Shown piece after piece: positions 23,452-32,664 of a stretch of 64,000 nucleotides of DNA. Positions within the stretch are counted from its first letter, which is position 1. Each line of letters begins with the position of its first letter. This stretch comes from Pseudomonadales bacterium. GTDB taxonomy: Bacteria > Pseudomonadota > Gammaproteobacteria > Pseudomonadales > Azotimanducaceae. Below the pieces are notes generated by a model, which was given only the letters and a program-made list of their open reading frames with translations, was not told the DNA's origin and ran no database searches. Position numbers and translations under genes: made by a program. The stretch is taken from NCBI GenBank assembly GCA_012103505.1, contig WLWP01000002.1:1-64000 (forward strand), written 5' to 3'.

Positions 23452-24990
23452 CTAGTCGATGCCTGCAAGTTTAAGGGCTTTCAAATAGTTGTCGAGCTGG
23501 TCGTCGCGTTTCACATAGAAGAGTTTTTCCTTAGCAAAGGCCACACTAAAGTCACTCTTCTCTTTAAGCAGTAGCTCGCGCACTGTAATCACTTCTTGCT
23601 CACGGCCCAATAACGCTAGCGCGACAAGTTTGTGCGCCAAGGTCCAGTACTGACGGTTGGGGATCACGAGCGCTTCGTCACACCACTCGACCGCACGCTC
23701 ATACTCACCGCTAAAAATCATCGCCATGGCGCCGTAGGTAAAAAACGCCCAACGCTGCGGATCGTTTGTACTGAGTTTGATGACGTGTTCAAAGGTTTCG
23801 ATCGACTCGTCGTATCGTCCTTCATAAGCCAACGAGTCTGCTAAGCCACAGTGCGCTGACGCCAATGCCGGATTTAGATCGATCGCACGTTGATTTTCTC
23901 GGATCGCACTATCGTATTCTCCCCTCGCCAAGCGGACACGGGCCATGAGGGCATACAACACAGCATTGCGACTATCGAGACTGACGGCTCTCTCTGTCGC
24001 ATCGAGCGCCTCGTCTAATTGCAGTCGGGAAACTGGCGTATCCCAATACACCATCCCCAACACCACCGAATACGCCCACCAGGCATGCGCCTCTGCAAAA
24101 TTTGGATCGAGTGTCCGACTTCGCTCAAGTAGCTCCTGCGCAGCAACATTCGACTGCGCCGTAAACTGAAAAAACCGATCGACACCCAAGTGATAACAGT
24201 CCCAAGCTTTCAGATCTCTCTGTGGAAGCTGTCCCACCCGTTGCCGTTCGGCTAAGCCAATTTCTGGCTCAACACGTGAGGCAATGGTCCGGGTAATCTC
24301 ATCCTGTAACTGAAATATGTCATGCAACGACCGATCATAAGTCTCCGACCAGTGTGTATGGCCACGGTCCGTCGACACCAACGTTGTAGAGACTCGAATA
24401 GCTTCACCCGCACGCCGCACACTCCCCTCAAGGACATAGTCCACGCCCGCTTCCTCGCGTAACGCTTCATAAAGGTTCACCGCACCGAGATAAGGTCGTA
24501 ACGCGTTGCGCGCAAGAACATCTAACCAACGGTTCCGCGCCAGGATGTTACTGATGTCCTGGGTAATGCCGTTAACGAAGTAATCCTGCCCAGCTTCGCT
24601 CGAGAGATTTTCAAAATCGAGCACGGCGACCACAGGTCGAGCGGGTTCTTTCTCAACAGCCACCGGCACCGGTGAGTTGGACACTTCTTCGACCGGGCCG
24701 ACAAAGCGAAAGCCGCGTCCATGGATGGTCTTGATCATGCGCTGTTGTCGCCCATCATCTTCTAACGCCTGCCGAGCACTCTTAATACGGCTGGAAAGTG
24801 CGGCGTCCGATACGAAACGGCCACCCCAAACTTGATCGATCAAGTCCTGCTTTGTGACCATCTGATCACGCCGGGTAACCAGCGCGCCCAACACTTCCAG
24901 CACCTGTGGCTCCACACCGACCGGCTTACTGTCTTTGTGTAGTTCAGCGGTCTCGAGATCGAGTAAAAAGGGTCCGATTTGATAAGGCAT
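23452..24990 (-). CDS. Winged-helix transcriptional regulator with TolB-like and TPR domains
   Basis: 512 residues. An N-terminal OmpR/CadC-type winged helix (about 1-100; EPQVLEVLGALVTRRDQMV, IKSARQALEDDGRQQRMIKT, GRGFRFVGPV) is followed by a TolB-N-like or adenylate-cyclase-accessory domain (about 118-230; VVAVLDFENLSSEAGQDYF, YVLEGSVRRAGEAIRV) and TPR repeats (about 265-480; AVLYALMARVRLARGEYDSA, LASAHCGLADSLAYEGRYDES). There is no membrane helix, so it is a cytoplasmic sensor-regulator. Its neighbour downstream on the same strand is an exported MBL hydrolase. Signal and targets unknown. Confidence 0.85.
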   Translation of the reverse strand: MPYQIGPFLLDLETAELHKDSKPVGVEPQVLEVLGALVTRRDQMVTKQDLIDQVWGGRFVSDAALSSRIKSARQALEDDGRQQRMIKTIHGRGFRFVGPVEEVSNSPVPVAVEKEPARPVVAVLDFENLSSEAGQDYFVNGITQDISNILARNRWLDVLARNALRPYLGAVNLYEALREEAGVDYVLEGSVRRAGEAIRVSTTLVSTDRGHTHWSETYDRSLHDIFQLQDEITRTIASRVEPEIGLAERQRVGQLPQRDLKAWDCYHLGVDRFFQFTAQSNVAAQELLERSRTLDPNFAEAHAWWAYSVVLGMVYWDTPVSRLQLDEALDATERAVSLDSRNAVLYALMARVRLARGEYDSAIRENQRAIDLNPALASAHCGLADSLAYEGRYDESIETFEHVIKLSTNDPQRWAFFTYGAMAMIFSGEYERAVEWCDEALVIPNRQYWTLAHKLVALALLGREQEVITVRELLLKEKSDFSVAFAKEKLFYVKRDDQLDNYLKALKLAGID

Positions 24991-25167
24991 ACCTAATAGT
25001 TAACCGCAAACTCGTCGATTACCACCCCCTGCAGGAAAAGATCAGGAAATCTTCAAACTTCGGCGCAAGTCTGACCTCTGATCTACAAGCTCGCTCTTTG
25101 CAGAGTCTCTAGAATAACCACTATCGAAACGGGCATTCGCTATAGCTCACCAATAAGGAAAAGAGAC

Positions 25168-25725
25168 ATGCCACCAATTGAAATCATCGCAAACTGGGCA
25201 GAAATCATCGGCGCTTTCACCATCTTGACGGCGCTCGGCTTCGGGATGTCGCAAATCCGCATGCACAAAGTGCAACAACAGAATAGCTTCGCCGCAGAAC
25301 TCACTCGAACTTTCATGGATGAGACTCTGGCGCTGTCGGTCGCGAAGCTACACACCGTGCCTGATGGGGTCAGCGCAACAGAATTGCGCGCCATGGGCCC
25401 AGACTTTGAAGAAGCTGCTGTTCGCGTCACCATGTCTTTCGAGACCATGGGTTTGCTCGTCTACCAAGGTTATGCCAGCAAACAGCTCGCCTTCGATCTC
25501 GCTGGCGGCATCATGGGTGTAATGTGGCGCAAGCTCGATCTTTGGCAGGCTGCCGTAAGAGAAGAACAAGGCCAACCTTCTTGGGCTGAGTGGTTCGAGT
25601 GGCTCGCCTTACAAACCTACGAAGTCAAAGGGACTGTTTCTCCGGCCAAAGTACGTTTAGTGACTTCAGGCGGCAATCGGCCTGAGCCGACCAATCTCGA
25701 CAAACTGCGGGCGCGCGAGTCGTAA
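25168..25725 (+). CDS. Hypothetical single-TM membrane-anchored protein (185 aa)
   Basis: Function not recognised. One N-terminal TM (about 8-28, WAEIIGAFTILTALGFGMSQ) is followed by a basic, Gln-rich linker (IRMHKVQQQN) and a helical soluble region ending in a basic tail. The layout matches the proteins at 146-655 and 38660-39130. The ATG at 25168 has an AAGGAAAAG site. It precedes, by 49 bases, the tyrosine phosphatase gene on the same strand; co-transcription is possible. Confidence 0.6.
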   Translation: MPPIEIIANWAEIIGAFTILTALGFGMSQIRMHKVQQQNSFAAELTRTFMDETLALSVAKLHTVPDGVSATELRAMGPDFEEAAVRVTMSFETMGLLVYQGYASKQLAFDLAGGIMGVMWRKLDLWQAAVREEQGQPSWAEWFEWLALQTYEVKGTVSPAKVRLVTSGGNRPEPTNLDKLRARES

Positions 25726-25774
25726 TCTCACGCAAAGTATCTAAACTAGGCGTTTTACGACGTTTAAGTTCTGC

Positions 25775-26530
25775 ATGATTGAAGACTATGGTGACCGACA
25801 CATCCCTTTTGAGGGTTGTTTTAACTTTCGCGACATCGGTGGCTACCCGACCACAGATGGTCGAACCGTTCAATGGGGAAAGTACTATCGAGCTGGCCGT
25901 CAGGATCGAATGACCCCATCGGATCTGGATCGAGCAAGAACATTATCGATAGGCACACAAATAGACCTCCGCAAGCATGATGAGGTCAGCGACCAGGGTC
26001 GGGGACCATTGGAGGCGATGGGTGCGAAATATGCGCACTTACCGGTAATCCCAGATGGCGGCACCGACCAACTAGCACGGCTCGTCGGCGACACAGGCAT
26101 CTCCGGCAAACGGTATTTAGGCTATCTAGAGTTTGGTCCTGACACGTGGCTTGAGATGTTTGACATATTTGCCAACGCAGATGACCACCCGATTGTGCTG
26201 CATTGTACGGCGGGCAAAGATCGGACCGGTGTTTCTACCGCTTTCCTATTGAGTGTCCTTGGCGTCGAACGAGGAGTTATTGAAGCTGATTACATCCTGA
26301 CTAACCGCGATGTTGATAGGCAAGTGGACTTTGTCGAGACACACGTTGGACTTCCAGAAGGTATGGATCGGGAGACGATGACGTTCCACGCCGGTGTGCC
26401 AGAAACCGCCATGCATGATTTTCTAAACGGACTCGACGAAAAATACGGCGGCGCACTCGGCTATCTCACGGGTATCGGTATCACCGATGAACAGATGGAA
26501 GCTGTGCGGACGTGCTTCTTAAGTAACTGA
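25775..26530 (+). CDS. Tyrosine/serine protein phosphatase (Y_phosphatase3 type)
   Basis: 251 residues. NFRDIGGYPTTDGRTVQWGKYYRAG near the start and the active-site loop HCTAGKDRTG (Cys144 to Arg150, CX5R) identify the bacterial IphP/LipA-like tyrosine phosphatase family. Asp residues in LRKHDEV and DYILTN are the usual supporting positions. It would remove phosphate from Tyr, Ser/Thr or phosphoinositide-like substrates. No signal peptide, so cytoplasmic. The stop at 26528-26530 lies one base before the Ldh-type gene, indicating co-translation. Confidence 0.9.
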   Translation: MIEDYGDRHIPFEGCFNFRDIGGYPTTDGRTVQWGKYYRAGRQDRMTPSDLDRARTLSIGTQIDLRKHDEVSDQGRGPLEAMGAKYAHLPVIPDGGTDQLARLVGDTGISGKRYLGYLEFGPDTWLEMFDIFANADDHPIVLHCTAGKDRTGVSTAFLLSVLGVERGVIEADYILTNRDVDRQVDFVETHVGLPEGMDRETMTFHAGVPETAMHDFLNGLDEKYGGALGYLTGIGITDEQMEAVRTCFLSN

Positions 26531-26531
26531 G

Positions 26532-27608
26532 TTGGACAAGAGATTGCAAATTAAAACGGAGCAGTTGACCGACTTCATTAACGAGATTTTCGTGACAGCC
26601 GGGGCGAGCGCTGAATTCGCGAGCGAAGTCGCAACGCACTTGGTAGAGGCTAACCTCAAAGGCCACGACAGCCATGGTGTCGGCATGACGCCCGCCTATA
26701 TCCAGAATATTCAGGCCGACCTTCTAAAGCCTAGCGCTGAAGCCACCGTGCACAAAGATAACGGTGCGGTGATGGTCATCGATGGCAACTTTGGTTTCGG
26801 CCAAGTGGTCGGCCGCCAGGCTTGTGATCTCTTGATCGAACGCACACAAGAAACCGGCGTAGTCGTTGCTGGGGTTCGAAACTGCCACCACCTTGGTCGC
26901 ATTGGTACCTACGCCGAACACTGCGCAGCCAAAGGTCTCATTTCCCTACATATGGTCAACGTCGTGGGGCACAACCCAGTGGTTGCACCTTTCGGCGGAC
27001 GCGAGCGCCGCTTCACGACCAATCCTTTCACTTGCGCCATCCCACGCAAGAACGCACCTCCCGTGGTACTAGACATGGCCACAAGTGCGGTCGCCATGGG
27101 CAAAGTAAGAGTTGCCTATGAAGCAGGCAAGCAAGCCCCTGAGGGTGCTTTGATCGACCATGAAGGTGTCGCAACAACAGATCCTTCTGTTCTCTTTAAG
27201 AAACCTGTGGGCGCCTTGGGTCCATTCGGCAATCACAAAGGCTATGGCCTGGCCGTGATGTGTGAGCTATTAGGCGGGGCACTGGCTGGCGAGTGGACCG
27301 CTCAACCAGAGCACGAGCGCAGCCATAACATCGTCAACCACATGTTCATGATGGTGCTCGACCCAGCAGCCTTTGGGGGTTTAGAGGCGTTTCAGCACGA
27401 AGCAGATGAGATGATCAAATACATCCAAAGTAGTGAGCCTGCGAAAGGTGTTGACCGTGTTCGAGTACCCGGCGAACCAGAAAGAGAAAGCAAAGCCACG
27501 CGCCTGGATACCGACATCCCGATCGCTGTAGGCTCCTGGCAAGAACTCATAGCCGCCGCCGAAACGGCGGGCATGACTTCAGCTCGTATTGCGGAAATGA
27601 CTGCCTAA
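26532..27608 (+). CDS. Ldh-family NAD(P)-dependent oxidoreductase
   Basis: 358 residues of the malate/L-lactate/ureidoglycolate/delta1-piperideine-2-carboxylate dehydrogenase family (PF02615). The start is a TTG at 26532, one base after the previous stop. Motifs: HDSHGVGM (45-52, catalytic His48), GFGQVVGRQA, RNCHHLGRIGTYAEHCAAKG, TNPFTCAIPRKNAPPVVLDM and NHKGYGLAVMCELLGGALAG. It reduces 2-keto acids or cyclic imines with NAD(P)H; the exact substrate cannot be read from the sequence. Its end lies one base from the convergent dienelactone hydrolase gene. Confidence 0.9.
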   Translation: MDKRLQIKTEQLTDFINEIFVTAGASAEFASEVATHLVEANLKGHDSHGVGMTPAYIQNIQADLLKPSAEATVHKDNGAVMVIDGNFGFGQVVGRQACDLLIERTQETGVVVAGVRNCHHLGRIGTYAEHCAAKGLISLHMVNVVGHNPVVAPFGGRERRFTTNPFTCAIPRKNAPPVVLDMATSAVAMGKVRVAYEAGKQAPEGALIDHEGVATTDPSVLFKKPVGALGPFGNHKGYGLAVMCELLGGALAGEWTAQPEHERSHNIVNHMFMMVLDPAAFGGLEAFQHEADEMIKYIQSSEPAKGVDRVRVPGEPERESKATRLDTDIPIAVGSWQELIAAAETAGMTSARIAEMTA

Positions 27609-27609
27609 G

Positions 27610-28350
27610 TTAAGCCGCGTCTGCAGGAAGCACACCATTTCGAATGAAGAGCGAGAAGAGTCGCTCCCAATGGCGCTCCGCAGCCGCCTTGTGATACATG
27701 CCATCCCTTAAAGGAAAGACAAAGCCATGATGAGTACCCGGGTACCACTCGACCTGATATTTGATACCTGTTTCCGCCAGATATTTATCGAGTCCCTCAA
27801 CCATCTCTGGTGGCGCCCACTCGTCGGTCTCAGCACAACCGATATACATCTCTCCTTTGATCTTGTGCGCGTCCAAATGTGGAGAGTCTGCGGCATCACT
27901 AAACAAACGTACGCCATGGAGCGACGCGCTGCCTAGGATTCGATCGGGAAACGCTGCTGCCGCAGCAAACGCGAATGGACCACTCATACAATAGCCCACG
28001 CAACCCGCCGGACCATCACCTGCTGTGGCATCTCCTGCCGCATGATTAAACAAAACCTGAATGTCTTCACAAACCATGGCATTCGTGAGGGCATTCATGT
28101 GAGAGAACATTTCTTCTCGTTTGTCCGGTGCCATCACAAACTCACGCGCGGTTCGATAATAGAGGTTCGGCAACATCACATAGTAACCAACAGTTGCTAT
28201 ACGTCGCGCCATATCGTGCAGCTCTTCGCGTTTGCCGGGTGCGTCCATCAGGAACATAACTACCGGATACGGCCCCGGTCCATCCGGGCGTGTGATGAAA
28301 GTGTTCATCGGACCATCTTTTGTTTGAATATCTAACTCTTGTTCTTGCAT
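27610..28350 (-). CDS. Dienelactone hydrolase family protein
   Basis: 246 residues of the alpha/beta-hydrolase DLH family (PF01738). The nucleophile is Cys121 in GYCMSG, followed by the acid in CAETDEWAPPE and the histidine in GTHHGFVFP, so the triad is complete. It opens dienelactone-like or other small ester/lactone rings. A purine-rich leader (minus strand) precedes the ATG at 28350; an acyl-CoA dehydrogenase gene lies 65 bases upstream on the same strand, so both may act in aromatic or aliphatic acid catabolism. Confidence 0.9.
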   Translation of the reverse strand: MQEQELDIQTKDGPMNTFITRPDGPGPYPVVMFLMDAPGKREELHDMARRIATVGYYVMLPNLYYRTAREFVMAPDKREEMFSHMNALTNAMVCEDIQVLFNHAAGDATAGDGPAGCVGYCMSGPFAFAAAAAFPDRILGSASLHGVRLFSDAADSPHLDAHKIKGEMYIGCAETDEWAPPEMVEGLDKYLAETGIKYQVEWYPGTHHGFVFPLRDGMYHKAAAERHWERLFSLFIRNGVLPADAA

Positions 28351-28370
28351 GTTTTGTCTCGCTTCTCTGT

Positions 28371-28400
28371 CTTTCTCTCTTTTTTCTTTCTCTCTTTTTT
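28371..28400. repeat. Perfect 15-bp tandem duplication in a homopyrimidine tract
   Basis: CTTTCTCTCTTTTTT occurs at 28371-28385 and again at 28386-28400 within a nearly pure pyrimidine run (28362-28400). It lies between the acyl-CoA dehydrogenase stop and the dienelactone hydrolase start on the minus strand, where the RNA is GA-rich. Confidence 0.75.
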
Positions 28401-28415
28401 GGCGTATTTGGCGAG

Positions 28416-29618
28416 TTACCGCATACCGATATCGAAACCTTCGCCATTCGCATAGCGACGTAGAATACGACCCCCTGTATTTTGGATATGCACTTCGTCG
28501 GCACCGTCGTAGATCCGTGCAAATCGCGCATGCCGATACATTCGCTCTAGCGGGGTATCCTCGGTGACACCCAATGCACCGTGCACTTGGATGGCGCGAT
28601 CGATTACGTTGTGTAGCATCGAGGCGCCATAAACCTTGATCAATCCGATCTCGATGCGGGCTTCGTCGCCCTGATCAATTTTTTGCGCGGCATGCAACGT
28701 CAACAACCGGCTGGCTTGAATTTCTGCTGCAGATTCAAAAACAAACTTTTGAATCTGTTGATGCTCCGCCAGATTTTTACCAAATGCTACGCGGTTGTTG
28801 GCCCGATCACACATCAGGTCAAACGCTCTCTGCGCCTGGCCTAACCATCGCATGCAATGAAAGATCCGCCCCGGACCCAATCTATCTTGCGCAATTTTAA
28901 AGCCATGTCCGCGAGGACCGAGCAAGTTTTCTTTTGGCACGCGTACGTTATCGTAGTCGACCTCATAGTGACCATCTGCTTGGCCCATCACTTTGACGTC
29001 GCGCAAAATGTTATAGCCAGGTGTTTCGGTAGGGACAACAATCATCGAAAATGCCGCATGATCGGGTGTATCGTCATCTTCTGTTCTCACCATCGCGGTG
29101 GTGTACGCCGCATTCCCTGCGCCTGAGGTGAACCATTTCCGACCGTTAATCACCCACTCATCGCCTTCTAACACAGCGCGTGTTTGTAGCTGTGTTGGGT
29201 CAGAACTCGCCACACCAGGTTCGGTCATCCCAAAGCTTGGAAAGACCTCGCCCGCGACAAGCGGTGCTAGATATTTGTCTCGCCATTGTTCGTTGGCATA
29301 TCGGTGCAACATGATCGAGTCTTGTAACGAGTGAGTGCCCAGTGCCACCATAGCAATCTCACTGCGGCCGACGACTTCGTTGACGAAGACATAATCCATG
29401 AAGGGGAGTCCACCTCCGCCGATTTCTTCCGGATGGCCCAAGGCCCACAAGCCTTCAGCTTTCGCTTTGTCCATTAGCCCACGCATGACCTCGCCCCGGC
29501 GCGAACCGACCTTGTCTTCAGTCAGCTCCTTTTCAACTGGATAGACTTCCTGCTCAACAAAGTTCAGTACTTTGCTGCGGAGTGGAACGATATGTTCCGG
29601 TATAGATAGATTTAGCAT
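28416..29618 (-). CDS. Acyl-CoA dehydrogenase
   Basis: 400 residues, the usual family length. N-terminal helical domain, then the FAD-binding beta domain (FPSFGMTEPGVASSDPT; WVINGRKWFTSGAGNAAYT), then the C-terminal helical bundle (GRIFHCMRWLGQAQRAFDLM; RVAFGKNLAEHQQIQ; QVHGALGVTEDTPLERMYRHARFARIYDGADEVH). The RxxRIYDGADEVH ending resembles acyl-CoA dehydrogenases acting on longer or branched chains. It oxidises acyl-CoA to enoyl-CoA with ETF as acceptor. The ATG at 29618 has a G-rich GGGGGGGAG site. Confidence 0.92.
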   Translation of the reverse strand: MLNLSIPEHIVPLRSKVLNFVEQEVYPVEKELTEDKVGSRRGEVMRGLMDKAKAEGLWALGHPEEIGGGGLPFMDYVFVNEVVGRSEIAMVALGTHSLQDSIMLHRYANEQWRDKYLAPLVAGEVFPSFGMTEPGVASSDPTQLQTRAVLEGDEWVINGRKWFTSGAGNAAYTTAMVRTEDDDTPDHAAFSMIVVPTETPGYNILRDVKVMGQADGHYEVDYDNVRVPKENLLGPRGHGFKIAQDRLGPGRIFHCMRWLGQAQRAFDLMCDRANNRVAFGKNLAEHQQIQKFVFESAAEIQASRLLTLHAAQKIDQGDEARIEIGLIKVYGASMLHNVIDRAIQVHGALGVTEDTPLERMYRHARFARIYDGADEVHIQNTGGRILRRYANGEGFDIGMR

Positions 29619-29697
29619 GACTCCCCCCCGAGTTCCTTGATTCCGTTAGTTCCCTGTACTCGATTGTAGTATCGTTGCGCCATTAGAAGAAGGACAC

Positions 29698-30111
29698 ATG
29701 ATGTCAGGTTCTGATCTTAAAAAAGCTGGGCTTAAGGTGACCTTACCGCGACTAAAAGTACTCGAAGTGCTGGGTCACGCGGACCCGCATCATATGAGCG
29801 CTGAGGACGTCTACAAAAATCTTATCCAGTCTGATGAGACGATTGGTCTTGCTACTGTCTATCGCGTCCTTACTCAGTTCGAAACCGCTGGAATGGTCGA
29901 ACGCCACAATTTCGATGACGGTCACTCAGTGTATGAACTCGCCAACGAATCCCATCACGACCATATGGTTGATGTAGACACCGCCAAGGTGACCGAATTT
30001 ATCAGCGAGCGAATCGAGGATCTGCAGAAAGAGATTGCTGAAGAACATGGCTACGACCTCGTGGACCACGAGCTTGTCCTTTACGTGAGAAAGAAGCCCG
30101 AGCAAACCTAA
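29698..30111 (+). CDS. fur: Ferric uptake regulator Fur
   Basis: 137 residues. Winged helix (about 1-82; KVTLPRLKVLEVLG, TIGLATVYRVLTQFETAGMV) followed by the metal-binding dimer domain (HHDHMVDVDTAKVTEF; LVDHELVLYVRKK). His and Asp/Glu ligands of the regulatory site are present. The CxxC of E. coli Fur is replaced by DVDTA, as in the Pseudomonas Fur, so this is a normal variant. With Fe(II) it represses iron-uptake genes. The feo operon, porin and FMN-binding genes nearby carry Fur-box-like sites. The ATG at 29698 follows AAGAAGGA. Confidence 0.95.
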   Translation: MMSGSDLKKAGLKVTLPRLKVLEVLGHADPHHMSAEDVYKNLIQSDETIGLATVYRVLTQFETAGMVERHNFDDGHSVYELANESHHDHMVDVDTAKVTEFISERIEDLQKEIAEEHGYDLVDHELVLYVRKKPEQT

Positions 30112-30211
30112 CCAGCGGCGACTTGATCTGCCCTTTTCGCCCACGTACCCAGACTTCTGCACGAGACCCTTCTGCACCTGGCCCCTTCTGGACCCCGACC
30201 CCACTGTTTTC

Positions 30212-30230
30212 GCAAATAAGAATCATTTGT
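30212..30230 (+). promoter_or_regulatory. Candidate Fur box upstream of feoA
   Basis: GCAAATAAGAATCATTTGT matches the 19-bp Fur consensus at about 12 positions and contains the inverted arms CAAAT/ATTTG. It lies 49 bases before the feoA ATG, where repression of feoAB by Fur-Fe would be expected. Confidence 0.65.
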
Positions 30231-30278
30231 ATTTGAAAGATTAAAGTGTCAAAGTGACTGATTTGACCGCCAAGTAAT

Positions 30279-30527
30279 ATGACCGACCGCCTTCGAGATT
30301 TACAACCTGGCACGACCGTGCGGGTCTTGAGTTTCAACTCGACAGAGAGTGAAGGTGCCGAGCTTTATGTACAACAAGTCACTCGGCTAGGCTTAACGCC
30401 CGGAACAACTTTTCGACTCGTTCGGCGAGCACCACTTGGCGACCCTATCGAAATCCGACTGCGCGGCTATTCCTTGGCTCTACGCCCTTACGAAGCAGAC
30501 GCCCTGCGAGTGCAGGTCATCGAATGA
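30279..30527 (+). CDS. feoA: Ferrous iron transport protein FeoA
   Basis: 82 residues with the SH3-like FeoA fold: DLQPGTTVRVLSF, RLGLTPGTTFRLVRRAPLGDPIEIRL, GYSLALRPYEADALRVQ. It is a small cytoplasmic partner of FeoB thought to bind and support the transporter. Its stop overlaps the feoB start (ATGA at 30524-30527), so the two are translationally coupled. A Fur-box-like site lies upstream. No feoC gene is seen after feoB. Confidence 0.93.
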   Translation: MTDRLRDLQPGTTVRVLSFNSTESEGAELYVQQVTRLGLTPGTTFRLVRRAPLGDPIEIRLRGYSLALRPYEADALRVQVIE

Positions 30528-32596
30528 CGACGATTGCATTAGCAGGTAATCCAAACAGCGGTAAAACTACCCTATTCAACGCATTGACCGGTACCCACCA
30601 ACACGTGGGCAATTGGCCTGGCGTGACTGTCGAAAAAAAATCAGGGCATTTCTTAGGCCCAGATAACAATCAAATTGAAGTGGTCGACCTACCTGGCACC
30701 TACGGTCTCAGTCATTCCGGCGGTGGTATCGACGAACAGATCGCCCGCGAATATCTTGCTTCTGGTGCAGTTGATTTAGTCGTGAACGTGGTCGACGCCA
30801 TGACCCTCAACCGTGGCCTTTACCTGACTAATGAGCTATTGCGTACCGAAGTACCAATGATCCTCGTCGTCAACATGATGGACGTCGCTGTCGCCCAGGG
30901 TATCGAGATCGATTTCGCAGCTCTAGCCAAGAAACTAGGCTGTGCAGTTATCCCAATCACCGCGAGCAAGCGACAAGGTATCGGGGACGTTCTTGCGGCA
31001 ATTTCGACGGCCTCTCCTGGCCAACCGCTGTTAAACGCTGGCTCCGAAATAGAAGTGTTCGATGCGATAGATAAAGCAACCCAAACTATCTTGACCAGCC
31101 CGAGCGAGCATACAACCAGCACTGAACGTATTGACAATGTCGTCTTAAATCCATTCCTCGCGTTCCCTATATTTCTTGGGGTGATGTATTTGATGTTCCT
31201 GTTTTCGATCAACGTGGGTTCCGCGTTCATCGACTTCTTTGACCTACTTGGTAGCGCCATATTTGTTGAGCTACCGCGAATGGGGCTGCAACTCATAGGC
31301 ACCCCAGACTGGCTCACAATATTCATCGCCGACGGCGTGGGCGGCGGCGTACAACTTGTTGGTACCTTTATTCCTGTGATAGGCGCGCTATTCCTCGCGT
31401 TGTCGTTTATCGAGGACTCCGGTTATATGGCTCGAGTGGCGTTTATCGTTGATCGATTGCTGCGCAGCATCGGTTTGCCCGGTAAAGCGTTCGTCCCTCT
31501 CATCGTTGGATTTGGCTGTAACGTGCCATCTGTGATGGCTACCCGCGCGCTAGAAACCCAGCCAGACCGCATACTGACAACCCTTATGGCGCCTTACATG
31601 AGCTGTGGCGCTCGCTTAACCGTGTACGCCCTATTCGCCGCAGCCTTCTTTCCGAGCAATGGTCAGAACGTTGTGTTCGCGCTCTATCTTTTTGGGATCG
31701 TCATCGCGATCTTCTCAGCCTACGCCGTTCGTAAGCACCTGCTCCCAGCAACGACGAGCCACTTCATACTGGAACTACCGCCATATCACTTGCCGATACT
31801 TCGTAACATCCTTATCCAAACCTGGCAGCGCCTTAAAGGGTTTGTTGTACGAGCCGGTAAGGCCATCGTCATCGTCGTCATCATCCTAAATGTGGCCAAC
31901 TCCATCGGCACCGATGGCACAGTGGGTAATGAAAACACCGAAAAATCTGTGTTGAGTGAGATCGGCAAGTCAATAACGCCGATCTTCTCGCCAATGGGTA
32001 TAGAAGAAGAGAATTGGCCAGCAACTGTGGGAATTTTCACCGGGATATTTGCCAAGGAAGTCGTCGTTGGCACTCTTGACGCACTCTACGCGAGTACAGA
32101 TTCAGGCGACACTACCATTACTGAACTGATCGAAGGTGCTTTCGCGAGTGTGCCAGCAAATCTCGCCGACCTAACAAATCAGCTAACCGATCCACTCGGT
32201 CTAAACTTAGGTGATCTCGACGATCTTGAAGCGCAAGCCGAAGGTCAGGAAGTTGAGCTTTCGACGATGATCGCAATGCAGACGCTCTTCACAGGGACGA
32301 TTGGTGCATTCGCCTATCTGGTCTTTCTTCTACTGTACATGCCCTGTGTCGCCACCATCGGCGTCATCTATAAAGAGATCGGTAGCTACTGGGCTGTGTT
32401 TTCTGTGCTGTGGTCATTCATGATCGCCTATGCCTGCGCTGTGACGATTTACCAACTCAGCCTAATCAGTACTACACCGCTCGCCAGTACGCTTTGGATT
32501 GCGGGTGTGATTGCTGCCACCTTCCTGTTATTCCGGCTACTCGTGATCTGGGGACGCCGCCGCGAGCCTGATTTGATCCAAGTCGTACAAATCTAA
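30524..32596 (+). CDS. feoB: Ferrous iron transporter FeoB
   Basis: 690 residues. An N-terminal G domain has GNPNSGKTTLFN (P-loop, about 7-18), DLPGTYGL (G3) and VVNMMDVA (G4), followed by the GDI helical region and a polytopic membrane domain with two Gate-type regions (GFGCNVPSVMATRALE; GIFAKEVVVGTLDALY). It moves Fe(II) across the inner membrane. It is followed by a porin with its own Fur-box-like site rather than by feoC. The insert between the last helices (about 520-570) is acidic and Leu-rich. Confidence 0.95.
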   Translation: MTTIALAGNPNSGKTTLFNALTGTHQHVGNWPGVTVEKKSGHFLGPDNNQIEVVDLPGTYGLSHSGGGIDEQIAREYLASGAVDLVVNVVDAMTLNRGLYLTNELLRTEVPMILVVNMMDVAVAQGIEIDFAALAKKLGCAVIPITASKRQGIGDVLAAISTASPGQPLLNAGSEIEVFDAIDKATQTILTSPSEHTTSTERIDNVVLNPFLAFPIFLGVMYLMFLFSINVGSAFIDFFDLLGSAIFVELPRMGLQLIGTPDWLTIFIADGVGGGVQLVGTFIPVIGALFLALSFIEDSGYMARVAFIVDRLLRSIGLPGKAFVPLIVGFGCNVPSVMATRALETQPDRILTTLMAPYMSCGARLTVYALFAAAFFPSNGQNVVFALYLFGIVIAIFSAYAVRKHLLPATTSHFILELPPYHLPILRNILIQTWQRLKGFVVRAGKAIVIVVIILNVANSIGTDGTVGNENTEKSVLSEIGKSITPIFSPMGIEEENWPATVGIFTGIFAKEVVVGTLDALYASTDSGDTTITELIEGAFASVPANLADLTNQLTDPLGLNLGDLDDLEAQAEGQEVELSTMIAMQTLFTGTIGAFAYLVFLLLYMPCVATIGVIYKEIGSYWAVFSVLWSFMIAYACAVTIYQLSLISTTPLASTLWIAGVIAATFLLFRLLVIWGRRREPDLIQVVQI

Positions 32597-32598
32597 AC

Positions 32599-32617
32599 GA
32601 TAAGTATTCTCATTTAT
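32599..32617 (+). promoter_or_regulatory. Candidate Fur box upstream of the porin gene
   Basis: GATAAGTATTCTCATTTAT, whose reverse reads ATAAATGAGAATACTTATC, shares AAATGAGAAT with the site at 33997-34015. A TATACT hexamer at 32629-32634 may be the -10 of the same promoter. The ATG follows at 32665. Confidence 0.6.
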
Positions 32618-32664
32618 ATTTAGATAGGTATACTGCGCACCTAATTTGAAGATTGGGTCTTGTC

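Noticed and set aside
28142..28531. Minus-strand open frame with a Lys/Arg/Glu-rich middle
   Set aside because: The basic run is just the translated purine tract; the frame overlaps two real genes in another phase.
29941..29990. Fur lacks the CxxC zinc motif (DVDTA instead)
   Set aside because: Pseudomonas-type Fur proteins naturally lack it; the regulatory ligands are present, so this is not a defect.
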